NCBI RefSeq assembly: GCF_013410665.1
Contig: NZ_JACCFM010000001.1
Coordinates: forward strand, 2,046,001 to 2,110,000
Source: Leifsonia psychrotolerans
GTDB taxonomy: Bacteria > Actinomycetota > Actinomycetes > Actinomycetales > Microbacteriaceae
Direction: 5' to 3'
Length of the DNA stretch: 64,000 nucleotides
In this document: positions 26,244 through 34,360 of the stretch, one piece after another
Layout of the letters: every line of letters starts with the position of its first letter
Position numbering within the stretch: the first letter of the stretch is position 1
The notes under the pieces: generated by a model
What the model was told of the DNA's origin: nothing
Database searches by the model: none
The model's input: the letters and a program-made list of their open reading frames with translations, nothing else
Made by a program: the position numbers and the translations under genes

Positions 26244-26485
26244 GGGGTGGGTGCGGGGTGGGTGCGGGGTGGGTGCGGGGTGGGTGCGGGGTGGGTGCGG
26301 GGTGGGTGCGGGGTGGGTGCGGGGTGGGTGCGGGGTGGGTGCGGGGTGGGTGCGGGGTGGGTGCGGGGTGGGTGCGGGGTGGGTGCGGGGTGGGTGCGGG
26401 GTGGGTGCGGGGTGGGTGCGGGGTGGGTGCGGGGTGGGTGCGGGGTGGGTGCGGGGTGGGTGCGGGGTGGGTGCGGGGTGGGTGC
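26244..26485. repeat. 22 perfect tandem copies of an 11-bp G-rich unit
   Basis: The unit GGGGTGGGTGC is repeated 22 times without a single mismatch over 242 bases. Each unit gives one GGGG and one GGG run with loops of one and three bases, so any two units satisfy the G-quadruplex pattern on the plus strand. All frames stay open only because of the repeat; the encoded peptides have an 11-residue period and are not credible proteins. Confidence 0.97.
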
Positions 26486-26555
26486 GGTCAACGGTGTGGG
26501 ACCGACTACGAAGATGCCGGTCAGGCTGAGGCGCCTGTGAGGACGGCCCGGCCGG

Positions 26556-26864
26556 TCACACTGATTCGTCGATCGCTTTCTCGAGACGTTCGACCTTACC
26601 GGTGAGCTCCCCCGTGTGACCGGGGCGAATGTCGGCCTTCAGGACCAACGACACCCGCGGCCCGAACGCACCGACGGCATCCGTGGCCGCCTTGATCACG
26701 GCGAATACCTCGTCCCAGTCGCCCTCGATGGTGGTGAACATCGAGTCGGTGTGGTTCGGCAGCCCCGAGTCGCGCACGATTTTCACGGCTGCAGCGACAG
26801 CATCGTGCACGGAGGCGTCGGGGTTGTCGGCTCCGGAGGGTGCGACAGAAAAGGCGACAAGCAT
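26556..26864 (-). CDS. Thiamine-binding protein (MTH1187/YkoF-like, DUF77)
   Basis: 102 residues, the standard length of this small ferredoxin-like-fold family that binds thiamine or its precursors in the cytoplasm. Segments typical of it are MLVAFSVAPSG at the start, SGLPNHTDSMFTTIEGDWDEV in the middle and VLKADIRPGHTG. The ATG lies three bases after the stop of the GT87-like gene, so it is probably cotranscribed with it. A truncated copy of its 3' end lies 2.5 kb away beyond the HNH gene. Confidence 0.88.
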   Translation of the reverse strand: MLVAFSVAPSGADNPDASVHDAVAAAVKIVRDSGLPNHTDSMFTTIEGDWDEVFAVIKAATDAVGAFGPRVSLVLKADIRPGHTGELTGKVERLEKAIDESV

Positions 26865-26867
26865 GGG

Positions 26868-28178
26868 CTACTCCTTGGTGAGTGGTGACTGTTGTGACAG
26901 ATGTGACAGGTCTGACGAGTCTGGGCGTGGGGCCTGGGGGTTTGCTGGGGCATCGCTCCGGGCAGAGACGATCGACCAGATCGCCCAGCCGAGAAGCACG
27001 AATTCGAGCAGATTTCGTAGCGTGAGCACGAGCACAACCAGGGGGTTGGCGACGAGCAGCAAGTCATAGAGGAAGGGATAGATCAGCTGGGTCAGACCGG
27101 CCAACACCAGGGCCAGGATGGCGGGAGTACGCCACCGCACTCCGTGCAGCGCAAGACCGACAATCACCGGAGCGGCCAGCCAGGTGATGAATTGGGGTGA
27201 GCCCACCTTGTTGACGGTGATGAGCGTCAACACCAGGGCCAGCACGAGCGACGGAAAAAGAACCTCGGCGGCGACGCCACGACGCACAGCCAGTCCGCCC
27301 ACGAGCAGAACCAGCCCGACACCGATGATGAGCAACGGCGTCAGGACATTGCCCACCACCGCGCTGCCCGGGCCAACCACCTGAAACGTCAAGATGTCGG
27401 TGTCGTAGTAGACGAAACTTCCGGGCAGATGCAACGCGGCCTGCCACATCCAAATCCCGGCGATCGGCGACTCAATCTGAATACCGCGACTGGTTTGCGC
27501 ACCGATGAAGCTGAACACGGTGAGACCGCTGCCGAACGCGAGAGCGATGGTCACAACGAAAGCGCTCACCCCGGCAGCGACGGCGACGACACGCCAGCGC
27601 ATCCGTGACACCACAAAGAGTGCCGCAAGCGCTGCGACCGGCCAGATCTTCACCCAGGTTGCGAGAGTGAGTAGCACGGTTCCCCAGAGCGGACGAGTGC
27701 GCAGCCCCAGTAGAGCCACAATCACCAGGGGAACGGTGATCGCGTCGATGCGGGCCAACGCGATCGGTCCGAGCAGCAGGAGGAACGCCAGCCACCACCA
27801 GGCGGCCCGAGCCGGCCGTGGGGTCGATCGGCGTCGAAGCAGAAAGAGGAACGCCACTGCGTTCACAAGCGTGACCAGGCCGAGCCAGGCGAGGGAATAC
27901 AGAGCTGGCCCGAACACCAGCGCCGCCTGGATCGGAACGAGCGCGAGCAGTGGGTACACGAAATCTGTGGTGATGCCGGGCACGGCAACGCCCGCCGCCA
28001 CGTGTTCTGCCCACGGCAGGTAGACGCCTTCCACGTCGCCGAGCGGCCAGCCCGGCGCGGTGAGGCAGAGTGTGATCAGCACGGCGTGCACGAAAACAAA
28101 GCCGCTCCACAGCGTCACGCTGCGCATCATCCAGCGAACGGATGCCGTCGGCCGCGGTGACGATTCAGAAAGCTGCAC
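26868..28178 (-). CDS. Polytopic membrane glycosyltransferase-like protein (GT87/DUF2029 type)
   Basis: 436 residues with about ten to twelve membrane segments. An early extracytoplasmic loop contains GDVEGVYLPWAEHVAAG and later TDFVYPLLALVP, which resembles the acidic first loop of GT-C polyprenyl-phosphate mannosyltransferases (GT87). Such enzymes mannosylate envelope glycolipids. The C-terminal tail is polar and Ser-rich. The start is probably the GTG at 28178; two ATGs 16 codons on are possible. The neighbouring thiamine-binding gene gives no functional clue. Confidence 0.72.
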   Translation of the reverse strand: MQLSESSPRPTASVRWMMRSVTLWSGFVFVHAVLITLCLTAPGWPLGDVEGVYLPWAEHVAAGVAVPGITTDFVYPLLALVPIQAALVFGPALYSLAWLGLVTLVNAVAFLFLLRRRSTPRPARAAWWWLAFLLLLGPIALARIDAITVPLVIVALLGLRTRPLWGTVLLTLATWVKIWPVAALAALFVVSRMRWRVVAVAAGVSAFVVTIALAFGSGLTVFSFIGAQTSRGIQIESPIAGIWMWQAALHLPGSFVYYDTDILTFQVVGPGSAVVGNVLTPLLIIGVGLVLLVGGLAVRRGVAAEVLFPSLVLALVLTLITVNKVGSPQFITWLAAPVIVGLALHGVRWRTPAILALVLAGLTQLIYPFLYDLLLVANPLVVLVLTLRNLLEFVLLGWAIWSIVSARSDAPANPQAPRPDSSDLSHLSQQSPLTKE

Positions 28179-28207
28179 GCTTCACTGTGGCACAGACGCG
28201 TGCGCGC

Positions 28208-29065
28208 TCACAGTTCGGGATTCCCGGTCGCTAGATCCCGCACCACCTGCGATACCGTACCGGCCAGGTCGAGCGCCGTGAACGGACCGCCCGCAGACAC
28301 CCGGTGGGCGGCGAGCCCATGAATGAGGGATGCGGTGGCGGCCAGCGATGCGAGGGCCCCGGCATCCGCTCTGATCCGATCGCTGTGCGTGGCGACCAGC
28401 GCGCCAAGCACGCCGCCGAGCACGTCCCCCGTGCCGGCCGTCGCCAACCAGGGGGTTGCCCGCGCCACGGTCAGGCGAACACCGAGCGGCGAGGCCACGT
28501 GGGTGACCGACCCCTTGAGCAGCACTGTCACGGCGAGCGATTCGGCGGCACGAACGGCCCACTCCCCCGGCGCTTCTGCGATCTGCTCGGCGGACACCGT
28601 GATCCCCACCCGGCCGAGCACACCGGCCAACTCACGCGCATGAGGCGTGATGACGACCGGCCCGGTGGCAGCGCCGATCAGGTCGAGTGCCCCGGCGTCG
28701 ATCACGGTGGGGAGTCCCTCCGCCAGCGCCGAGGCGAGGGAAGCGCTCGTCGGTGCATCGCGAGCGGCAGCGTCCATGCCGGATCCCAGAAGCCAGGCCT
28801 GCACCCGGCCGATCGCAGTGACAGTTTCTGGGCGGCGCGCGAGCACAAAATCGGCGGCACGCTGCGGCCCGAGATACCGCACCATCCCAACCCCGCTGTG
28901 CAGCGCGGCCTCGACGCCCAGCACCGCGGCGCCCGGGTAGTCGGCCGAACCGGTCAGCAGCCCGAGCACGCCCCGCGAGTACTTGTCGTCGTGGGCGCCG
29001 GGAACGGCAATCCAGTCACGCGCCTGGGCGGGCGCCCAATCACCCCATTCCGCGGGAATCATCAT
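28208..29065 (-). CDS. nnrD: ADP-dependent NAD(P)H-hydrate dehydratase
   Basis: 285 residues; repairs hydrated NAD(P)H in the cytoplasm using ADP. It is the stand-alone YjeF C-terminal (ribokinase-like) domain without the epimerase half. Key segments are KYSRGVLGLLTGSADYPGAA, GSGM, PTVIDAGAL, VITPHARELA and the catalytic AGTGDVLGG. Two adjacent ATGs; the first lies six bases after TATCGT. Divergent from the Old Yellow Enzyme gene. Confidence 0.92.
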   Translation of the reverse strand: MMIPAEWGDWAPAQARDWIAVPGAHDDKYSRGVLGLLTGSADYPGAAVLGVEAALHSGVGMVRYLGPQRAADFVLARRPETVTAIGRVQAWLLGSGMDAAARDAPTSASLASALAEGLPTVIDAGALDLIGAATGPVVITPHARELAGVLGRVGITVSAEQIAEAPGEWAVRAAESLAVTVLLKGSVTHVASPLGVRLTVARATPWLATAGTGDVLGGVLGALVATHSDRIRADAGALASLAATASLIHGLAAHRVSAGGPFTALDLAGTVSQVVRDLATGNPEL

Positions 29066-29071
29066 GCACTC

Positions 29072-29077
29072 ACGATA
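29072..29077 (-). promoter_or_regulatory. Putative leaderless -10 element of nnrD
   Basis: TATCGT on the minus strand, six bases before the ATG at 29065. Confidence 0.55.
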
Positions 29078-29106
29078 GGTTGTTTCGTCGAGGAAAGGTC
29101 GTCTTC

Positions 29107-30198
29107 ATGTCTTCCGTTTCAGCGCTCTTCACACCATTCACCGTGCGCGGTGTCACGCTGCGCAATCGGCTCTGGGTTGCACCGATGTGTCAGTACTCGA
29201 TCGACCAGCACGACGGAATCCCCCGGGACTGGCATCTGGTTCATCTTGGCGCGCTGGCCCGCGGTGGCGCGGGGCTCGTCATCGCCGAAGCCACGGCGGT
29301 CAGTCCGGAGGGGCGCATTTCAGCCGAGGACACCGGCATGTGGACTGACGAACAGGCCAGGGCCTGGCAGCGCATCGTGACCTTTATCCACAGCCAGGGC
29401 ACGTCGGCCGGCTTGCAGCTCGCGCACGCTGGCCGCAAAGCCTCGGTCTGGCCGGCCTGGGGAACCGAGCAGGCCGGCACCCGGCCGATCGGCGATGGCG
29501 GCTGGCCGACCGTGTCGGCGTCGGCCGTGCCTTTTCCCGGCTATGACTCCCCCGTCGCCCTCACGGTCGACGAGATCGCTGCGGTCGTCGACGATTTTGC
29601 GTCGGCGGCCCGACGCGCCGTTGACGCGGGCTTCGACGTGCTCGAGATCCACGCGGCGCACGGCTATTTGCTGCACCAGTTCCTGTCGCCGCTCAGCAAC
29701 CTGCGCACCGATCGGTATGGCGGCTCCCTGGCGAACCGCGCGCGCTTTCTCCTCGAGGTGATTGACGGCATCCGTGCGGTGGTCGCCGACACCGTGCCGC
29801 TGTTCGTGCGCTTCTCGGCGACCGACTACGCTCCCGACGGCTGGAATGAGGAGCAGACGGTGACGGTGGCCGGGTGGGCCGCGGAACACGGTGCCGACTT
29901 CTTCGACATCTCCTCTGGCGGCAATGTGACGGGTGTGACGATTCCGCTCGGCCCCGGCTACCAGGTTCCGCTGGCCGAGTTCGTGAAGACGCGGGCGGAT
30001 GTCGCGGTGTCGGCGGTCGGCCTCATCACGACTCCGGCACAGGCGGAAGAGATCGTCGCGTCCGGCCAGGCGGACGCCGTGCTACTCGGCCGCCAGCTGC
30101 TGCGCGACCCGCACTTTCCGTTACGGGCCGCCCACGAGCTGGGAGTCAGTCTGGACTACTGGCCGCCACAGTACCTGCGCGCCCAGTGGCGGGACTGA
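29107..30198 (+). CDS. NADH:flavin oxidoreductase, YqjM/NamA-type Old Yellow Enzyme
   Basis: 363 residues, FMN-dependent ene-reductase of the cytoplasm. The YqjM subclass is shown by the flavin-tuning Cys28 in APMCQYS, by HAGRKAS and by the substrate region HAAHGYLLHQFLSPLSNLRTDRYGGS. The ATG at 29107 has GAGGAAAGG about nine bases upstream and is preferred to an in-frame TTG nine codons earlier. The physiological substrate of such enzymes is generally unknown; they reduce activated alkenes and may aid stress defence. Confidence 0.93.
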   Translation: MSSVSALFTPFTVRGVTLRNRLWVAPMCQYSIDQHDGIPRDWHLVHLGALARGGAGLVIAEATAVSPEGRISAEDTGMWTDEQARAWQRIVTFIHSQGTSAGLQLAHAGRKASVWPAWGTEQAGTRPIGDGGWPTVSASAVPFPGYDSPVALTVDEIAAVVDDFASAARRAVDAGFDVLEIHAAHGYLLHQFLSPLSNLRTDRYGGSLANRARFLLEVIDGIRAVVADTVPLFVRFSATDYAPDGWNEEQTVTVAGWAAEHGADFFDISSGGNVTGVTIPLGPGYQVPLAEFVKTRADVAVSAVGLITTPAQAEEIVASGQADAVLLGRQLLRDPHFPLRAAHELGVSLDYWPPQYLRAQWRD

Positions 30199-30215
30199 CT
30201 CCCCAAAGTTTCCGC

Positions 30216-31277
30216 CTAGTCGCGTCGGGTCGCGTCCTGCACTTCGCCGACCAACTCCTCGATGATGTCCTCAAGGAACAACACTCCGGTGGTCTCCCCC
30301 TCCGTCGTGAAGGCACGCGCCAGGTGGGCACCCGAACGGCGCATTGTCGCGAGAGCGTCTTCCAGGTCGGTGTTTTCAAAGATCGACGCGAGCTGACGAA
30401 TCCGTTTGCCGGGGATCGGAGCCGAGTACGCGGTGGTCCCCGCACCTGACGCCGAATCGATGTCGAGATCGAGCACATCCTTCAAATGGATGTACCCGGT
30501 CGGCTCTCCGGCGCTATTGACGACCACGTAGCGCGAGAATCCATGCTTCGACACCGCCTTCTCCACATCCGCGGGGGTCGCAGACTCCGGCAGGCTGATC
30601 AGGTCGCCCTGTCGCACGGCGACGTCTTTCACCTTGCGAGTCGTGAACTCGAACGCGGCACTCAGGGCGCCGGAACCGTCGCTCAGCACCCCTTCGCGCG
30701 TTGATTGGGTGACGATGTTCGCCACTTCGTCGAGCGTAAACGTGCTTGTCGCCTCATTCTTCGGCTCGACACCGAACAGACGCAACACGGAGTTCGCCGT
30801 CGCGTTCAGCGCCTTGATCACCGGGGAGAACACTCGTGAAATGAAGACCAGAGGTGTGGCGAGAATCAGCACCGCGCGGTCGGGCAGCGAGAACGACAAG
30901 TTCTTCGGCACCATTTCACCGAACACCACGTGCAGGTAGGTGACCAGCAGCAGGGTGATGATGAAGGCAACGGCTCCGATGGCCTCTGCCGACAGCCCCG
31001 TCAATCCGAGCGGAATCTCAAGCAGATGATGGATCGCAGGCTCTGAGACGTTCAGGATGAGCAGCGAGCACACGGTAATACCCAACTGCGCCGTCGCCAG
31101 CATCGAAGTGGCGTGCTCCATGGCCCACAGCGCCGTCTTCGCACTGCGTTTGCCGGCTTCGGCCAGCGGTTCAATTTGGGAGCGACGTGCCGAGATGACG
31201 GCAAACTCGGCGGCAACGAAAAACGCGTTGCCCGCGAGCAAGACGAAGAGCCACGCGATTCCTGCCCAGTCGCTCAT
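30216..31277 (-). CDS. CNNM/CorC-type membrane protein (hemolysin family), short form
   Basis: 353 residues. A DUF21/CNNM membrane domain (about 1-190; FVAAEFAVISARRSQIE at the start) is followed by a CBS pair (about 205-345). The C-terminal CorC_HlyC domain is absent, unlike the longer neighbour. The family is linked to Mg2+/Co2+ efflux or homeostasis. Its ATG overlaps the stop of the upstream paralogue by four bases (ATGA). The pair plus guaB1 matches the gene order I recall for Rv1841c-Rv1842c-Rv1843c. Confidence 0.88.
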   Translation of the reverse strand: MSDWAGIAWLFVLLAGNAFFVAAEFAVISARRSQIEPLAEAGKRSAKTALWAMEHATSMLATAQLGITVCSLLILNVSEPAIHHLLEIPLGLTGLSAEAIGAVAFIITLLLVTYLHVVFGEMVPKNLSFSLPDRAVLILATPLVFISRVFSPVIKALNATANSVLRLFGVEPKNEATSTFTLDEVANIVTQSTREGVLSDGSGALSAAFEFTTRKVKDVAVRQGDLISLPESATPADVEKAVSKHGFSRYVVVNSAGEPTGYIHLKDVLDLDIDSASGAGTTAYSAPIPGKRIRQLASIFENTDLEDALATMRRSGAHLARAFTTEGETTGVLFLEDIIEELVGEVQDATRRD

Positions 31278-32611
31278 CGCTTCTCCTCACTTTCCGGAGT
31301 GGTTTCCGGTTCGGGGGCTGGCGTGAACCGTATCCTGTCGATTCGACGCCCCTCGAGACGCTCGACGCGCAACACGCCCGCCTCGATCTGAACGACGTCA
31401 CCCACGACGGGGAGCCGGCCCAGTTCGCTCATCACAAAACCGGCCACCGTCTCATACGGGCCGTCTGCGGGCACCACGATCCCCGCACGCTCGAGCACCT
31501 CGTCGGGGCGCAAAAGCCCCGGGAAGGTGAGCGAGTCCTGCGAGTGCACGACACCGGCTCGGGTGCGGTCATGCTCATCGGCAACCTCACCGACGAGCTC
31601 CTCAACCAGGTCCTCCAGCGTCGCGACACCGGCTGTTCCGCCGTACTCGTCAACGACGACGGCCATCTGATAGCCGCGGCCACGAAGCTCGCTGAGCAGG
31701 CCGTCGAGCTTCATGGTCTCCGGAACGCGGATCGCCTCCGATTGCAACGCAGAAACCGGGACATCCGCCCGCCGGTGCCGCGGAACGGCAACGGCCTGCT
31801 TGATGTGCACGATGCCCACCACGTCGTCGACGCTCTCGTCGATCACCGGGAACCGCGAATAGCCGGTCTGGCGTGTGAGTTCGATCACGGCGAGCGCCGA
31901 CGCCGTGCGGCTGATGCTCGCAACCCGTGGGCGCGGCGTCATGACATCGGATGCGTTGTGCCCGGAGAACTGCAGGGTGCGATGCAGCAGTGTGGCGGTG
32001 TCTTTCTCCAACATTCCCGCGCTCGCAGAACGGCGCACCAGCGACGAGAGCTCCTCGGCGGTTCGCGCTCCGGAGAGCTCTTCCTTGGGTTCGATTCCGA
32101 ACGAACGCAGAATTCCGTTCGCGCTGCCGTTCAGCACGAAGATGACGGGACGAAAAACCATCGTGAATACCGTCTGGAACGGAATCACGATTTTGGCGGT
32201 CTGACGGGGAAGCGCCAGCGCAAAGTTCTTCGGAACCAGTTCACCAATGATCATCGACAGGAGTGTCGCAATCACGATGGCTACCGTCGTCGCGATCGCT
32301 GGGACGAATCCGGCGGGGATCCCCACGGCGGTCAGCGCCGGGGAGAAGAGCGTGCTGAGCGCCGGCTCGATGGTGTACCCGGTAAGCAATGTCGTCAGGG
32401 TGATGCCCAATTGGGCACTCGACAGGTGGGTCGAGGTGATCTTCAGCGCGGCGATGGTCATCGCCAGGCGGCTCTCACCCTTCGCTTGGCGCGCTTCCAG
32501 CTCGGATCGATCGAGGTTGACCAGCGCGAATTCGCTGGCGACGAAAAGGCCCGTGCCCACGGTCAGGATGAGGCCGATGCCGAGCGATACCCACTCAAAC
32601 ATGATGCTCAC
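31274..32611 (-). CDS. CNNM/CorC-type membrane protein with CorC_HlyC domain
   Basis: 445 residues: DUF21 membrane domain (about 1-195, starting with a segment containing FVASEFALVNLDRSELEARQ), a CBS pair (about 215-340, including the DEYGGTAGVATLEDLVEELVGE signature) and a CorC_HlyC domain to the C terminus. Probably works with the shorter paralogue downstream, perhaps as a heteromeric ion transporter (inference). The start is either the GTG at 32611 or an ATG three codons later; neither has a clear ribosome site. guaB1 lies 176 bases upstream, a gap in which I see only weak inverted repeats. Confidence 0.88.
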   Translation of the reverse strand: MSIMFEWVSLGIGLILTVGTGLFVASEFALVNLDRSELEARQAKGESRLAMTIAALKITSTHLSSAQLGITLTTLLTGYTIEPALSTLFSPALTAVGIPAGFVPAIATTVAIVIATLLSMIIGELVPKNFALALPRQTAKIVIPFQTVFTMVFRPVIFVLNGSANGILRSFGIEPKEELSGARTAEELSSLVRRSASAGMLEKDTATLLHRTLQFSGHNASDVMTPRPRVASISRTASALAVIELTRQTGYSRFPVIDESVDDVVGIVHIKQAVAVPRHRRADVPVSALQSEAIRVPETMKLDGLLSELRGRGYQMAVVVDEYGGTAGVATLEDLVEELVGEVADEHDRTRAGVVHSQDSLTFPGLLRPDEVLERAGIVVPADGPYETVAGFVMSELGRLPVVGDVVQIEAGVLRVERLEGRRIDRIRFTPAPEPETTPESEEKR

Positions 32612-32787
32612 CGCCGCAGATCACGGGCGAAGGTTTATGACTGGGGGATTGTGCAGAGGGGGGGTCATCCATTGTGCCGTCAACTATACCGGCAGGCCCC
32701 TGTGCCTGCGCTGTCCGCCGCTGCGTTGTTCAGCGTGAGGGTCACATCCAAGCCCAGGGCCACCCGTCACGCACCGTGACAGTCGCA

Positions 32788-34227
32788 TCACCACGAAACC
32801 GGCAGCGCCTTGCCCTCTTCATAGCCTGCGGCCGATTGAATGCCGACCAGGGCGCGCTCCTGAAATTCTGGCAACGTTGTGGCACCCGCATAGCTGAACG
32901 AACTGCGCACTCCCGACGTAATCATGTCCAGCAGATCCTCCACCGAGGGCCGCAGCGGGTCGAGGTAGATCTTCGAGCTTGAGATTCCCTCGGCGAACAG
33001 GGTCTTGCGGGCCAATTCGTAGGCGTCCAGTCGCTCGAAGCGATCGCGCACGGCCTTGGTCGATGCCATCCCCCAGCTCTCCTTGTAGAGCGAGCCGGCG
33101 GCATCCGTTTTGAGGATGCCCGGTGCCTCAATCGTGCCGGCGAACCACGAGCCGATCATGACCGAGGAGGCCCCCGCGGCCAGGGCGAGTGCAACATCGC
33201 GAGGGTAACGCACTCCCCCGTCGGCCCAGACGTGAGCACCGGCCGCACGGGCCGCCGCGGCGGTTTCGAGCACCGCCGAGAATTGGGGGCGCCCAACAGC
33301 CGTCATCATGCGGGTCGTGCACATGGCGCCAGGCCCGACTCCCACCTTGAGGATGGTGGCGCCCGCGTCGACGAGATCGGCCACAGCGCCGGCCGTGACG
33401 ACGTTGCCCGCAACGAGCGGGAGGTTGAGCCCGAGGTCGGCCACGATGCGGATCGCCCGAAGCATGCCCTCCTGGTGGCCGTGGGCGGTGTCGATGACCA
33501 GCACATCGACCCCTGCACCGGCGAGCGCCTTCGCTTTGGCGGCGACATCACCGCTGATGCCGATGGCAGCGGCGACCGTGAGGCACCCCCGCGCGTCGAC
33601 GGCGGGTTCGTACAGCGTGGATCGCAGAGCGCTCGTGCGGCTCAGCGTTCCGATGACCGCGCCGTGGTGCAGCACCGGCACGAAATCGAGGTCGGCTGCG
33701 ACCATCAGATCGAATGCTTTCCGCCCATCGTCGACATCGTCGGCATCGAGCGCGGCCAGGTTGTCGTGCAGAAGGTCGACGAGCCTGCCCTCCGGCGGTG
33801 CCGTCGCCAATCGCGATGCCACAACGCAGCCCAGGTAGTCACCCCTCGAATCTCGAACGATCAGTCCCTGACCGTTCGACGGCGGCACCTGGTTGAGTGC
33901 CATCTGCACTGTGTCGTCAGCACCGAAGCTGAACGGGGTATCGAACCGCACGGACTGTGCCTTCACCCAGCGAATGGCAGCGTCTAAGTCTTGTAAGGGC
34001 ATATCCTGCGGCAACACGCCGAGGCCACCGCGTCGGGCCAACGTTGCGGCAAGGCGCGGACCGGTCACCGAGTTCATGTTCGCCGACACGAGAGGGAGGG
34101 TCGCGCCGGTGCCGTCACCGGGGGCGAGGGAGACATCCAGACGGCTCGACACGGCCGATCGGCTCGGAACGAGAAACACGTCAGAGTAAGTCAGATCATG
34201 ACTCGGAACCGTTTCGTAGAACCTCAT
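32788..34227 (-). CDS. guaB1: GuaB1-type IMPDH-related protein, probable GMP reductase
   Basis: 479 residues. A TIM barrel of the IMPDH/GMPR superfamily interrupted by a CBS pair (about 97-205). The catalytic Cys303 sits in VGVGPGAMCTTRM, and the mobile-flap region contains SLYKESWGMASTKAV. The mycobacterial orthologue has been assigned as a GMP reductase (GMP to IMP with NADPH) rather than an IMP dehydrogenase, controlled by purine nucleotides through the CBS domain; I transfer that role by similarity. The ATG lies seven bases after TAGCTT. Next to the two CNNM genes as in Mycobacterium. Confidence 0.9.
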   Translation of the reverse strand: MRFYETVPSHDLTYSDVFLVPSRSAVSSRLDVSLAPGDGTGATLPLVSANMNSVTGPRLAATLARRGGLGVLPQDMPLQDLDAAIRWVKAQSVRFDTPFSFGADDTVQMALNQVPPSNGQGLIVRDSRGDYLGCVVASRLATAPPEGRLVDLLHDNLAALDADDVDDGRKAFDLMVAADLDFVPVLHHGAVIGTLSRTSALRSTLYEPAVDARGCLTVAAAIGISGDVAAKAKALAGAGVDVLVIDTAHGHQEGMLRAIRIVADLGLNLPLVAGNVVTAGAVADLVDAGATILKVGVGPGAMCTTRMMTAVGRPQFSAVLETAAAARAAGAHVWADGGVRYPRDVALALAAGASSVMIGSWFAGTIEAPGILKTDAAGSLYKESWGMASTKAVRDRFERLDAYELARKTLFAEGISSSKIYLDPLRPSVEDLLDMITSGVRSSFSYAGATTLPEFQERALVGIQSAAGYEEGKALPVSW

Positions 34228-34234
34228 ACGAGTA

Positions 34235-34240
34235 AAGCTA
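34235..34240 (-). promoter_or_regulatory. Putative leaderless -10 element of guaB1
   Basis: TAGCTT on the minus strand, seven bases before the ATG at 34227. Confidence 0.5.
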
Positions 34241-34284
34241 GCCCTCGCGCTCGGTGACCGCAGTGGCTCACAAGTGGATTAGGC

Positions 34285-34313
34285 TTGACAGGCATACTGT
34301 GCCGGCGAATTTT
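34285..34313 (+). promoter_or_regulatory. Possible kgd promoter
   Basis: A perfect TTGACA (34285-34290) is followed after 16-17 bases by the AT-rich GAATTTT, a weak -10. This would leave a 5' leader of about 40 bases before the GTG at 34361. Confidence 0.35.
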
Positions 34314-34360
34314 TGCCGCCAAGAACTTCCTGAATCAACGGAGAAAGTAGGCGATCGGCT

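Noticed and set aside
26084..26529. Three long open frames across the G-rich tandem array, encoding GWVRGGCGVGA-type or PAPTPHPPRTH-type repeats
   Set aside because: An 11-base unit is open in every frame and gives an 11-residue peptide period; there is no start context or domain, so these are products of the repeat and not genes.
32639..32787. Weak inverted repeats between the CNNM gene and guaB1 as a terminator
   Set aside because: The best stem (GTCACG/CGTGAC, 32766-32780) has only six base pairs and no U-tract, so I do not list it as a terminator.
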